From positions 139,422 to 203,421 of the forward strand of contig JBDHWG010000009.1 of NCBI GenBank assembly GCA_039810085.1: a stretch of DNA of 64,000 nt, in the 5' to 3' direction. Origin of the DNA: JBDHWG01 sp039810085 (lineage in GTDB: Bacteria; Chloroflexota; Anaerolineae; Epilineales; JAHCIE01). The stretch's first letter is position 1. Each line of letters begins with the position of its first letter. Below the pieces are notes generated by a model, which was not told the origin of the DNA, made no database searches, and saw nothing but the letters and a program-made list of their open reading frames with translations. The translations under genes were made by a program, and so were the position numbers. This document shows positions 47,206-56,902 of this stretch, in pieces.

Positions 47206-47658
47206 CTACCGTCGTCGGCGTCGGCGGGTTGTCGCGGCGCTACGTTTCTGTGTTGGTAGAGGCGCAGGCGGCGGGGGAGGCGGGGCCGACGCGAGGACAA
47301 AGGCCCGCCGCACCTTAGGGCGAATGAGCAGATACAGCACACCAGCGGCGATGACCAAACCGATGGACGTGCCGGGGAAAACGATACTGCGCACGAAACC
47401 CGCAACGGAGGCCAGGAGAAGCACCGCCTCGCCGACAATGCCTACCCACCACGCCCACGGCTGGGTCAGCCATGCCCCGATGCCGAATACGACACTCAAG
47501 ACACCGCCCACCAGCAAGCCCGCAGCGATCAGCAATGGCTCACCACCCGCTGCCACCGCCAGCCCTGGCACGGGAATGGCGCCAGACAGCAGGATGACAC
47601 AGATACCACCAAGCGCCGCCATGAGCGCCAGAATGGTGATGCCGGTAGGGCGTTTCAC
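47206..47658 (-). CDS. Small polytopic membrane protein with basic tail
   Basis: The 150 residues have about four helices (about 7-28, 40-60, 66-88, 95-112). A tail of Pro-rich sequence (PPPPPPAPLP, about 126-135) ends in six consecutive arginines, which is striking and could contact nucleic acid or acidic lipids. No family is recognised; a DUF-type membrane protein is likely. The upstream region overlaps the start of the next minus-strand gene without a visible promoter. It is likely expressed at low level. Confidence 0.65.
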   Translation of the reverse strand: MKRPTGITILALMAALGGICVILLSGAIPVPGLAVAAGGEPLLIAAGLLVGGVLSVVFGIGAWLTQPWAWWVGIVGEAVLLLASVAGFVRSIVFPGTSIGLVIAAGVLYLLIRPKVRRAFVLASAPPPPPPAPLPTQKRSAATTRRRRRR

Positions 47659-47745
47659 GGACCCCTCTCCTCTATGTGAAAAACATTGGACGGCCAGGAC
47701 GCCTTATGGGTATAATTGACCCCATTCGCCAGGCGACGGCGGACG

Positions 47746-48129
47746 CTATCCCCGGATGAGGTCCGGCTGGCCCCGTCGGACAAGCTCATTCCAGCGGTCG
47801 GCGCGGCCAACCTGCCGCCACTCGACGACTGTCTGGCCGCCATCGGTGTAGCGAAAGACGGGCTTGAAGCCCAGGACGCGGGAGAAAGCGTCTTCGAGCG
47901 CCTTCTCATGCTTGGGCATCCGCAGCACAAGATAGCGCAGCGGCTCCCACTCGAAGGTAAAGACCCCGTCTTGCCAGCGGCCTTGGGCCACGTAGGGCGC
48001 TTCGGCGCGCGTGACCTGGAACCAGGCGGAGCCGAGGCCGTTGCGCCAGAAACTCTGGCGGATGTGCTCGGAGATGTCGTAGGCGCTTTTGGCGGGTGTT
48101 TTGTCGTACCAGTATTGGGCAGCGCTCAT
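47746..48129 (-). CDS. Hypothetical cytoplasmic protein
   Basis: The ATG at 48129 follows AGGAGGCCCC and gives 127 residues; the frame extends upstream to 48195 without a ribosome site. The sequence is MSAAQYWYDKTPAKSAYDISEHIR and continues with aromatic-rich strands (FWRNGLGSAWFQVTR, FTFEWEPLRYLVLRMPK) and EDAFSRVLGFKPVFRYTDGG. It reads as a compact alpha/beta domain without a catalytic motif that I recognise. No signal peptide or membrane segment is present. It is divergent from hom, whose start lies 88 bp away, so the gap may hold both promoters, though I see no clear hexamers. Confidence 0.7.
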   Translation of the reverse strand: MSAAQYWYDKTPAKSAYDISEHIRQSFWRNGLGSAWFQVTRAEAPYVAQGRWQDGVFTFEWEPLRYLVLRMPKHEKALEDAFSRVLGFKPVFRYTDGGQTVVEWRQVGRADRWNELVRRGQPDLIRG

Positions 48130-48217
48130 GGGGCCTCCTGGGCGGGTCGTCGCGGTGTATTCTAGCTTGTAAGCGGCGCGGGGGCAAGTCAGCAAGGTGA
48201 TTCAGAAAGGATTATCC

Positions 48218-49240
48218 ATGCGAACGGTTCGAATCGCGCTCGCCGGCGTCGGCAATGTGGGGCGCGGTTTTCTTCAACTCATGCGCGACAAAGGCGACAT
48301 CGTTCGCAAGCGTTACGGGATAGACATGAGCCTCGTCGCGGCGGCGGACCGCTCCGGCATCGTCGTCAACCCGACCGGCATCGATCCGGCCGCCCTGCTG
48401 GCCCTGAAGGAGTCCGGCGTCGGAGTCGCCGGCTTTGCCGGCGGGCGGCTCGGCGAAGAGCCGCTGGCGGCGCTCGATGGGGCCGACGTGTTGCTGGAGT
48501 CGACCCTGACGGACCTCAAGACGGGGCAGCCGGGGCTGGACGTCATCCGCACCGCGCTCGAACGCGGTCTGGACGTGGTCAGCGCCAACAAGGGGCCGCT
48601 CGTCCTGGCCTACGGCGACCTCATGGCGCGCGCCAAGGCGGCCGGCCGCCAGCTCCGCTTCAGCGCCGCCGTGTGCAGCGGATTGCCCACGGTAAACATC
48701 GGGCGGCGCGACCTCGTGGCGGCGGACATCGACCGCATGGAAGGCATCTTCAACAGCACCACGAACTATATTCTCGAAGCTATGGCGACCGGCGCCAGCT
48801 TTGCCGACGCCCTGGCGGAAGCGCAGCGCGTGGGCGTCGCCGAGACGGATTCTAGCCTCGACATCGAAGGCTGGGACACGGCGAACAAGCTGGTCATCCT
48901 CGCCAATAGCGTGCTCGGCGTCCCGGCGACGCTGGACAACGTGAAGGTGCAGGGCATCATAGGCATTACCGCCGGCGACCTCCAGGGGGCGCAGGCAGCA
49001 GGCCAGGCCATCAAACTGCTGGCGACGGCGACACGCAACGCCGACGGCGGCTATGCCCTCAGTGTCGCGCCGACCACCCTCCCCGGCGACCACCCAATGG
49101 CGAAGGTGCGCGGGTGGCAGATGGGAATTGTCTATTATACCGACATCATGGGCGTGCTCTCGGCAAGCGTGGACGAGTTCGGGCCGGTGCCGACGGGCGC
49201 TGCCATGCTCCGGGATGTCATCGATATCTATTCGGCTTAA
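48218..49240 (+). CDS. hom: Homoserine dehydrogenase
   Basis: The ATG at 48218 is preceded by AAAGGA and gives 340 residues; an ATG 21 bases earlier is in frame. The Rossmann motif is VRIALAGVGNVGRGFLQLM (about 4-22). LESTLTDLKTGQPG (about 95-108) and VSANKGPLV (about 122-130, with the conserved Lys) match homoserine dehydrogenase. IFNSTTNYILEAM and AETDSSLDIEGWDTANKLVILAN carry the catalytic Asp/Lys region. It lacks the C-terminal ACT domain, so threonine feedback through that domain is absent. The enzyme makes homoserine for threonine and methionine. It leads an amino-acid operon with argG 21 bp downstream. Confidence 0.9.
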   Translation: MRTVRIALAGVGNVGRGFLQLMRDKGDIVRKRYGIDMSLVAAADRSGIVVNPTGIDPAALLALKESGVGVAGFAGGRLGEEPLAALDGADVLLESTLTDLKTGQPGLDVIRTALERGLDVVSANKGPLVLAYGDLMARAKAAGRQLRFSAAVCSGLPTVNIGRRDLVAADIDRMEGIFNSTTNYILEAMATGASFADALAEAQRVGVAETDSSLDIEGWDTANKLVILANSVLGVPATLDNVKVQGIIGITAGDLQGAQAAGQAIKLLATATRNADGGYALSVAPTTLPGDHPMAKVRGWQMGIVYYTDIMGVLSASVDEFGPVPTGAAMLRDVIDIYSA

Positions 49241-49261
49241 TCAATAAGGAGAACCACATCC

Positions 49262-50535
<1,274 letters not shown>

Positions 50536-50536
<1 letters not shown>

Positions 50537-52005
50537 TGCCGAAACCGCTTCAGCTGACTATCCTCCACACGAACGACCTGCACGGCCGTATCGACAAGCT
50601 GCCGCGCATTGCAACCATCATCCGCAAGCAGCGCGCCCAGGCCGAGGCCGAGGGTCGTCACGTTCTTGTGGTGGATGGCGGCGACAGCGAGGACGAGACG
50701 CTCCTGGAAAGCGCCGCCACGCGCGGCGTGGCGCTGATGCACCTGCTCAACGCCGTCGGCTACGATGTCGTCGCGCTAGGCAACGCCGTCGTCATCCGCT
50801 ATGGGCCAGCGGCGTTAACCGCCGAAGCCCAGGTCGCGCAGTTCCCCATCCTCGCCGCCAACTTCCGCTGGCCGGACGGCCGCCTGGTCGAGGGCGCGAC
50901 GGATCGCCTCATCCTGGACATGGATGGCTTCCGCCTGGGGCTGACGGGCGCGACCGCCGACTTCAAGGAACCCCACTTCGGCGACGTGTACCGCGTCTTC
51001 GGCCTGGCCGTCCAGGACCACTTTGAGGCCGTCGCCGAGCAGGTCGCGCTCCTGCGGGCAGAGGGCGCTCACGCCGTTGGCGTCATCTCGCACATGGGCT
51101 ACGGTGACGGCCCGCATCGCGGTGACTTGAAGCTCGTCCCGAAAACGCCCGGCCTGGCGTTCATCGTCGGCGGCCACAGCCACACCCTACTGGAGACGCC
51201 CCACGTCGTCGATGGCACACCCATCGTGCAGACCGGCGACTACGGCCGCTTCGTCGGCCGCCTGGACCTGACCATCGACGCCGACACGGGCAAGACCGTC
51301 GCCTATCACGGCGTCCTCATCGCCGTCACCGACGACGTCCCGCCCGCGCCCGACGTGGTCGCCGCCGTCGAGGCGGTGCGGGCGGAGGCGGCGAAGCGAC
51401 TGGATGAGCCGCTGGGCAACCTTGCGCAGCCCCTGGACCTGGCCGACGACCGTGAGTGCGGCGTGGGCGACTGGCTGGCAGACCGGCTGCGGGCGCACAT
51501 GGGCGCGGAGATCGGCCTCGTCTCCACTGGCCTGCTGCGCCAACCGCTACCCGCCGGAGTCGTCACGCGGCGCATGCGCTACGAGACATGCGCCACGGGC
51601 GCCAACCCGTGCTGCGCCGAGCTGACTGGCGCTCAAATCCTCGCCTTGCTCGACCACGCCCTGGACCCGCAGCGTTATGCGGACAAGCCGCCGCCCTTGC
51701 GCGGCCGGGCGTGGGGCATCCTCCAAGTGTCTGGCCTCACCCTCGCCGTCAACCCAGCGGCGGAAAAGGGGCAGCGCGTCCGGCAGGCGCTCGTCGGCGG
51801 CGAGCCGCTCGACCTTGAACGGCGCTACCTCGTCGCCGCGACAGACGCCGAGCTGAGTAACTTCGGCCTCGCTGCCGTGATTGGCCTCAATGAGGCTGAC
51901 GTCGAGATCGACGTGGCCGTCGTCGCTGGCGACCTGTTCGACGCCGACCTGCGCGACCACTCCCCGGTGCGCGTCCGCATTGGCGGGCGTATCCGCATCT
52001 CGTAA
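50536..52005 (+). CDS. Bifunctional metallophosphatase/5'-nucleotidase
   Basis: This 489-residue protein has the calcineurin-like phosphatase domain, TILHTNDLHGRIDKLPRI (about 7-24). VVDGGDSEDETLL (about 47-59), ALGNAVV (in place of the usual GNHE) and GVISHMGYG with VGGHSHTLLE (about 210-219) follow, and then the C-terminal 5'-nucleotidase domain (about 275-489). The NHE tripeptide, which normally supplies a metal ligand and catalytic His, is NAVV here, so activity may be reduced or altered. No signal peptide is present, so it would act in the cytoplasm. The gene overlaps argG and has no clear link with arginine. Confidence 0.85.
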
Positions 52006-52032
52006 CCATCTCTCAACACAGGAACACGCGCC

Positions 52033-53256
52033 ATGATCGACAACCCGTCCCTGACCCTCGTGCCTGGCTTTCGCGCCGCCGCCGTCCACGCCCGCGTCAA
52101 GGCGAGCAGCCCGCCGGAGAAGCTCGACCTGGCGCTGGTCGTCTCCGACGCGCCCTGCACCGCGGCGGGCGTCTTCACCACCAACCGCGTCAAGGCCGCG
52201 CCAGTCGTGTACGACCAGGCGGTCCTTGCGCGTCGGGCCGACGCCATCCGCGCCGTCCTCGTCAATAGCGGCAACGCCAACGCCGTGACCGGCGCGCAAG
52301 GGATGAGCGACGCGCAGGCGATGGCGCAGAAGGCGGCCGAGGCGCTGGGCGTAGCGGCCGACAGCATTCTTGTTATGTCAACAGGCGTCATTGGACAGGC
52401 GCTGCCGATGGAGCGCATCACACCGGGCATTGACGCGGCGGCGCAAGCCCTTGACACAAGCGAGGACGCTGGACAGCGTGTTGCCCGCGCCATCATGACG
52501 ACGGACACGTTCCCAAAGGCGGCAGCGATGCAGGTCGAAGTGGACGGGCGAACCGTCACCATCGCCGGTGTCGCCAAGGGTGCGGGCATGATCGCCCCCA
52601 ACATGGCGACGCTGCTCTCGGTCATCGTCACCGACGCGGCTGCGACACCGGCGGCCCTTCGTGCCGCGCTGGTCTCAGCCGCCGACCGCTCCTTCAATAG
52701 CATCACCGTCGACGGCGACATGAGCACCAACGATACCTTGCTCGTGCTCGCCAATGGTCGAGCCGGCAACGGGCTGCTCATGGGTCCGCAATCGCCCGGC
52801 TACGATGCCTTCCTGGCGGGACTGACCGAGGTCGCAGCGGCGCTGGCGAAGATGATTGCCCGCGACGGCGAGGGCGCGACGAAGCTTGTGACCATCAAAA
52901 TAACCGGCGCGTCGGACTTCGCAGCCGCGCGGCAGGTCGGCCTCGCCATCGGCAACTCCAGCCTGGTCAAGACGGCCATCTATGGTGAGGACGCGAACTG
53001 GGGCCGCGTGATGTGCGCCGCCGGCTACAGCGGCGTGGACCTCGACCCGGAGCGCCTGAGCTTGTGGTTCGACGACGTTTGCCTTCTGCGTCACGGCCAG
53101 CCGACGGACTACAAGGAGGAAGACGCCCACGCCACGCTGACCAAGTCCGAAGTCACCATCACCGTCGATCTCGGCATGGGCAAGGCCAGCGCCGAGGTCT
53201 GGACGTGCGACCTCTCGAAGGAGTACGTCAGCATCAACGCCGACTACCGCACGTAG
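52033..53256 (+). CDS. argJ: Bifunctional ornithine acetyltransferase / N-acetylglutamate synthase
   Basis: This 407-residue enzyme recycles the acetyl group from N-acetylornithine to glutamate in cyclic arginine synthesis. The autocleavage site is KGAGMIAPNMATLL with Thr193 as the new N-terminal nucleophile of the beta subunit. PCTAAGVFTTNRVKAAP (about 41-57), NSGNANAVTG and FNSITVDGDMSTNDT are family motifs. The C-terminus SAEVWTCDLSKEYVSINADYRT is standard. It follows the nucleotidase gene after 27 bp. Together with argG here and argH at 61.5 kb, three arginine genes are present in the window. Confidence 0.96.
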   Translation: MIDNPSLTLVPGFRAAAVHARVKASSPPEKLDLALVVSDAPCTAAGVFTTNRVKAAPVVYDQAVLARRADAIRAVLVNSGNANAVTGAQGMSDAQAMAQKAAEALGVAADSILVMSTGVIGQALPMERITPGIDAAAQALDTSEDAGQRVARAIMTTDTFPKAAAMQVEVDGRTVTIAGVAKGAGMIAPNMATLLSVIVTDAAATPAALRAALVSAADRSFNSITVDGDMSTNDTLLVLANGRAGNGLLMGPQSPGYDAFLAGLTEVAAALAKMIARDGEGATKLVTIKITGASDFAAARQVGLAIGNSSLVKTAIYGEDANWGRVMCAAGYSGVDLDPERLSLWFDDVCLLRHGQPTDYKEEDAHATLTKSEVTITVDLGMGKASAEVWTCDLSKEYVSINADYRT

Positions 53257-53267
53257 GATGATCGTTT

Positions 53268-54113
53268 ATGTCTAATACATCCCTCCGCGTCGCTTTCCAA
53301 GGTGAGCGCGGCGCTTTCTCCGAGGCGGCGGCCATCGCCCACTTCGGCGCGGACATCGAGCCGGTGCCGTGCGAGGAATTCGACGACGTCTTCCGCTGCG
53401 TGGCCGACGGTGTGTGCGACCGAGGCATGGTTCCCATCGAGAACTCGCTGGGCGGCTCCATCCACCGCAACTACGACCTGCTGCTGCGGCACGACCTCGC
53501 CATCATTGGCGAAGAAAACCTGCGCGTGGTTCACAACTTGCTGGCGCTGCCAGACGTCAAGCTGGAGGACCTCCAGCGCGTCTACTCCCACCCGCAGGGT
53601 CTCGCCCAATGCGAGGGAACGCTAGAGCGGCTGGGCCTGGAGCGCGTGCCGATGTACGACACGGCGGGCAGCGCCAAGTATGTCCGTGAGCAGGGCATCC
53701 GCGACGGCGCAGCCATCGCCAGCCGCCGCGCTGCTGAGGTCTACGGCCTGGCGATTCTCATGGAAGGCATCGAGGACGACCCGGAGAATTACACGCGCTT
53801 CCTGGCGCTGGCGCGCGAGGCGCCGCCCCCGCCGCCGCTGGATGTTCCCGCCAAGACGTCCCTGGTCTTCGCCGCATCGAACGTCCCCGGCAGCCTGTTC
53901 AAGGCATTGTCGGTGTTCGCCCTGCGCGACATCGACCTGACGAAGATTGAGTCGCGGCCGCTGAAGGGCAAGCCGTTCGAGTACTACTTCTACCTGGACT
54001 TCTCCGGGACCCTGGCAGATCCGCGCTGCCAGAAGGCGCTGGACCACCTGGCCGAGTACGCCAGCTACCTGCGCATCCTAGGTTCATATCTAAAGGCCGC
54101 AACGAGAGATTGA
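53268..54113 (+). CDS. pheA: Prephenate dehydratase
   Basis: The 281 residues contain the PDT domain (about 4-185) with RVAFQGERGAFSEAAAIAHFG, PIENSLGGSIHRNYDLLL (about 60-77), YSHPQGLAQC, DTAGSAKYV and GAAIASRRAAEVYGL. A C-terminal ACT domain (about 200-278, starting KTSLVFAASNVPGSLFKALSVFALRDIDLTKIESRP) follows, which binds phenylalanine for feedback inhibition. It makes phenylpyruvate. There is no chorismate mutase domain fused, so that step must come from another gene. It follows argJ after 11 bp in the same operon. Confidence 0.95.
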   Translation: MSNTSLRVAFQGERGAFSEAAAIAHFGADIEPVPCEEFDDVFRCVADGVCDRGMVPIENSLGGSIHRNYDLLLRHDLAIIGEENLRVVHNLLALPDVKLEDLQRVYSHPQGLAQCEGTLERLGLERVPMYDTAGSAKYVREQGIRDGAAIASRRAAEVYGLAILMEGIEDDPENYTRFLALAREAPPPPPLDVPAKTSLVFAASNVPGSLFKALSVFALRDIDLTKIESRPLKGKPFEYYFYLDFSGTLADPRCQKALDHLAEYASYLRILGSYLKAATRD

Positions 54114-54125
54114 AAGAGGTTTAAG

Positions 54126-54920
54126 GTGCCTTCGCCATTTCCTGGAATGGACCCCTATCTGGAAGAACCTACCCTGTGGCAAGACTTCCACGCGGATCTC
54201 GCGGTCACCTTGAAACATCACCTCAACGGGCAGATTGGCCCAAGGTACTACGCGACCGTTGAAACCCAGTCTGTGCCGCACGACCTAGACGTCGAAATAG
54301 CCAATCGAATTCGGCCGGATGTCAGCATCTATGAGCCTCTGGACACTACCGTGGGCGAGCTTCCGGAGACAGCAAGCGCCTCCATTCCATCTGCTCCGCT
54401 TATGCTGCCCGCCGTCATGTCGGTCAAGCTGCGTTCGGTGCGTATCTATCGCACAGAGACAGGCGAGCTTGTCACCACGATTGAAATTCTCTCGCCATTC
54501 AACAAGCGGCCCGCCAGCGATGGACTCATGCAGTACCGGCTTAAGCGCGCCCAGGTGCTTGCCTCCCACGTTCACCTGGTAGAGCTGGACCTGCTGCGCA
54601 GTGGCGAAAGGCCGGCCCTGGAACTGGCTGACCACCCTGTTGACACGGACTATGTCCTGCTTGTCAACCGCTTCGGGCCAGATCGCGTGTCCGAGGTCTG
54701 GCCGGTCGGTCTCGACGAGCCACTGCCGCTCATCCCCATCCCGCTCCTGTCGCCAGACCCGGCAGTGGCGCTCAACCTGAACATCCTGATCCGCGATGTC
54801 TACGCCGGCTCCGGCTACGACTGGCGCATCAGCTACGACCGCCCGCCGCCCCCGCCGGCCCTTCGAGCTGCGGTCGAAGCATGGGTGGCGAATGTCCTTG
54901 CATCGCGCAGAAAAGCATAG
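54126..54920 (+). CDS. DUF4058 family protein
   Basis: The GTG at 54126 follows AGGTTTAAGG and yields 264 residues starting MPSPFPGMDPYLEEPTLWQDFHADL, the signature of DUF4058. The mid part has VKLRSVRIYRTETGELVTTIEILSPFNKRP (about 98-127) and DLLRSGERP; the C-terminal part has LNLNILIRDVYAGSGYDWRISYDRPPPPP. These proteins occur in Chloroflexota, Cyanobacteria and Planctomycetes, often in large numbers and near diverse genes. The fold recalls PD-(D/E)XK nuclease-like restriction domains, which is an inference from the ExK-like arrangement of EILSPFNK. It is the last gene of the hom operon; a hairpin follows. Confidence 0.88.
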   Translation: MPSPFPGMDPYLEEPTLWQDFHADLAVTLKHHLNGQIGPRYYATVETQSVPHDLDVEIANRIRPDVSIYEPLDTTVGELPETASASIPSAPLMLPAVMSVKLRSVRIYRTETGELVTTIEILSPFNKRPASDGLMQYRLKRAQVLASHVHLVELDLLRSGERPALELADHPVDTDYVLLVNRFGPDRVSEVWPVGLDEPLPLIPIPLLSPDPAVALNLNILIRDVYAGSGYDWRISYDRPPPPPALRAAVEAWVANVLASRRKA

Positions 54921-54932
54921 ACGGTCTGGCTG

Positions 54933-54972
54933 CGAAAGGCGCGAGAAGGAGTCGCCCATCTCGCGCCTTTCG
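54933..54972. terminator. Hairpin between DUF4058 and the alpha/beta hydrolase
   Basis: CGAAAGGCGCGAGA (54933-54946) and TCTCGCGCCTTTCG (54959-54972) are perfectly complementary over 14 bp around a 12-nt loop, between convergent genes. Confidence 0.75.
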
Positions 54973-54997
54973 TGACCTTCGTGGCCTAGAAGATTAC

Positions 54998-56287
54998 TTA
55001 CTTCGTCGGCGGCGAATGCGCCAGGACGTGGTTGACCATCACATCCAGGTACTCTTGCGCTCCCGCCCCATGCCCCGACTCCAGCCAGATCAACTCCTTG
55101 TGTGGCGCTTCCAGCCCGTTGTAGTAGCGCTCGACAATGGACGCCACGGCATTCACATCCTTCTCACCGACAAGGAAGTACGCCGGCACGTCGAGCTTCG
55201 CCGCTTGCTGGGTGAAGTCGAGGTCGTACAACTGCCCGTACACAACGGGGTACGAGTCCATGAGGCCGCGGGCGAAGTTCAGCCGGTCGATCCAGCCATA
55301 CTCATACGCGAAGTGAGGCCCGACTAGCAAGACCATCTCCAGTCGCGGCGAGCCCATGTAGTCGAACAGGACATTGTTGTAGGCCATGTACTTCGCGGCC
55401 ATGCCATCGCCCATGTACGGCGGTGGGCCATAGGCGCGCAGCGTATCCGCCATCCGCGTGTCGCCGCGCTCCGTAACGAGCTTGAGCGCCAGGTCGTAGC
55501 CGAAGCGGTCGTTCTCCGTCGTGTTGACCATCTGCCCGTTGCCGGCATAGGCGTAGAACAGGTCGGGGTATTGCTGCACCAGCTTGATGCCGAGGATGGT
55601 TCCCCACGACAGGCCGACGACGTAGATCTTATCCTGGTGGAAGCGGGCGCGGAGCATCTCCGTCAGGACATGGGCGTCGTCCACAAAACGCTGTACGGTC
55701 AGCGTCGAGATGGGGACGGCATTGTACGACTTGCCCGTACCCGGCTGGTCCCAGTTGACGACGACGAAGTGGTCCTCTAGCGGCGCGAGGTTCATGCGCG
55801 TCGCCGGGAAGCCGCCCGCGCCCGGACCGCCGATGCCCAGGTACAGCAGAACGGGCTTGGTGGCGTCTTTGCCGCGAATGGTGATCCATTGTTCGCTGCC
55901 GTTGAGATTGACCTTCTCCATCACGGCAATGCTGCCCAACAGCGGCTTGCCGTCGTCGCCGAGGATAGGCGGCGTGCCAGCAAAGACCTGCGACGCGGCG
56001 ATAGCGGTCAGGGCGACGATGATCGCTGCGCCGACCAGTGTCGCCACAATGCCTGGCCGCTGTCGGTAGACGAAGACGGCGGCGATGAGCGCGAGGTCCG
56101 CCGCGATCAGCGTTATCCAGACGAGCGGCGGAACAAGGGTCGTGATGGGCAGCACAGCCACGAACACCATCATCAGCACTATCGCGAGCAGGGCCAGGGC
56201 GACGCCGAAGATGACGCCAAGGTTGTGGCCCAGGGAGTATTGAGATGCAACGCGAGCCTTCGGGGCGGGTTGAACAAGGGTACTCAT
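54998..56287 (-). CDS. Membrane-anchored alpha/beta hydrolase, proline iminopeptidase-like
   Basis: The ATG at 56287 lies seven bases after AGGAGG; a GTG at 56293 is too close. The 429 residues begin with three hydrophobic helices (about 23-48, 52-74 and 82-104). The catalytic domain (about 120-429) has the oxyanion motif LGIGGPGAGG (about 150-159), WDQPGTGKS (about 179-187), the nucleophile elbow GLSWGT (Ser227) and the acid Asp in VGEKDVNA. The histidine is in ESGHGAG. This matches the S33 proline iminopeptidase type, but the membrane domain is unusual. An adjacent decayed copy exists at 56402-56464. Substrate and orientation in the membrane are unknown. Confidence 0.85.
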   Translation of the reverse strand: MSTLVQPAPKARVASQYSLGHNLGVIFGVALALLAIVLMMVFVAVLPITTLVPPLVWITLIAADLALIAAVFVYRQRPGIVATLVGAAIIVALTAIAASQVFAGTPPILGDDGKPLLGSIAVMEKVNLNGSEQWITIRGKDATKPVLLYLGIGGPGAGGFPATRMNLAPLEDHFVVVNWDQPGTGKSYNAVPISTLTVQRFVDDAHVLTEMLRARFHQDKIYVVGLSWGTILGIKLVQQYPDLFYAYAGNGQMVNTTENDRFGYDLALKLVTERGDTRMADTLRAYGPPPYMGDGMAAKYMAYNNVLFDYMGSPRLEMVLLVGPHFAYEYGWIDRLNFARGLMDSYPVVYGQLYDLDFTQQAAKLDVPAYFLVGEKDVNAVASIVERYYNGLEAPHKELIWLESGHGAGAQEYLDVMVNHVLAHSPPTK

Positions 56288-56401
56288 GATCACACCTCCT
56301 GGGCCACTGAGTGGCCTGTTGCTTCGGTCGTTTCCTGCTCTCAGTCTACCTCGATACCTCTCAGCCGTCGCCTACCAAAAGGTAGGGCTGAGGGTAGGTT
56401 C

Positions 56402-56464
56402 TCAGTGCGGCGGCGTCTCGACCAGCACGTGGTTCACAATCACATCCACCCCGCCGAGGACGTT
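56402..56464 (-). pseudogene. Remnant of the C-terminus of a second alpha/beta hydrolase
   Basis: Read on the minus strand this stretch ends ...GGVDVIVNHVLVETPPH and a stop. It is clearly similar to the end of the intact neighbour (DVMVNHVLAHSPPTK and a stop). The matching frame covers about 20 codons; upstream no homology is seen. It is best explained as the leftover of a tandem paralogue, either deleted or never completely copied. A hairpin (CTCAGC...CCTACC/GGTAGG...GCTGAG, about 56360-56392) lies just downstream. Confidence 0.6.
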
Positions 56465-56496
56465 AGTTGGGGTTGGAGTTAGGTTTTGAGATAGAA

Positions 56497-56523
56497 CGAG
56501 GGGGCGCACAATGCGCCCCCTCG
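56497..56523 (-). terminator. Hairpin terminator at the end of the dpp-kinase-MoaD region
   Basis: CGAGGGGGCGCA (56497-56508) and TGCGCCCCCTCG (56512-56523) form a perfect 12-bp stem around CAA. On the minus strand TTCTATCT follows. It lies 23 bp after the stop of the small frame at 56547. Confidence 0.7.
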
Positions 56524-56546
56524 CTGGTTGTGTCGAGGTAGAGTGG

Positions 56547-56690
56547 TTAGCCGATGCCGTACATGTCGCGGACGAAGGGCAGCAGGCCGCGCTGGGCCAG
56601 GCGGTCCAGCGGCGCGCGGAAGGTGACCTGGACGACGCCGGGGTTGCGGCCGATCTCGATGGCGCTGGTAATCGTGGCGCGGTTCTTCAC
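56547..56690 (-). CDS. Possible 47-residue protein coupled to the MoaD-like gene
   Basis: This frame is too short for a usual gene call. A GTG at 56690 overlaps the stop of the MoaD-like gene in a GTGA junction. The 47 codons read KNRATITSAIEIGRNPGVVQ, then a basic-hydrophobic stretch VTFRAPLDRLAQRGLLPFVR and end DMYGIG. Codon use is like that of neighbouring genes and the junction is typical of translational coupling. Alternatively it is the second half of a gene split by a frameshift. I recognise no family. A terminator hairpin follows 23 bp later. Confidence 0.4.
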   Translation of the reverse strand: MKNRATITSAIEIGRNPGVVQVTFRAPLDRLAQRGLLPFVRDMYGIG

Positions 56691-56833
56691 TTCGGGTAAG
56701 GCGCGTCGGGGTACGTTGTGTGAAGCTGACGCAATAAATCGGCTACCGTCGCACCGTCGGGAACGTCAATCGACAGGCGAGGTGAGCCGATTTGCTGCGC
56801 CAGACCGGCGCTAAATCGCACAGGCACTTGCAT
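56687..56833 (-). CDS. Short MoaD/ThiS-like ubiquitin-fold protein
   Basis: The ATG at 56833 follows GGAGGG. The 48 residues (QVPVRFSAGLAQQIGSPRLS, then IDVPDGATVADLLRQLHTTY and a short end) are the beta1-beta2-alpha1 half of a MoaD or ThiS sulfur carrier: hydrophobic first strand, then GATVADLLRQL. Real MoaD/ThiS are 65-90 residues and end in Gly-Gly for thiocarboxylation; this one stops at PYPK, so the C-terminal half and the glycines are missing. It may be a fragment from a frameshift, given the coupled frame that follows. The gene is 69 bp downstream of the kinase-like gene. Confidence 0.5.
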   Translation of the reverse strand: MQVPVRFSAGLAQQIGSPRLSIDVPDGATVADLLRQLHTTYPDAPYPK

Positions 56834-56902
56834 GGTGTCCCTCCACGCAGCGTTGTTCGCCGCTAAGTATAGGCGCGTCCAAGCCGACGGCAAGTGGCGA
56901 TG

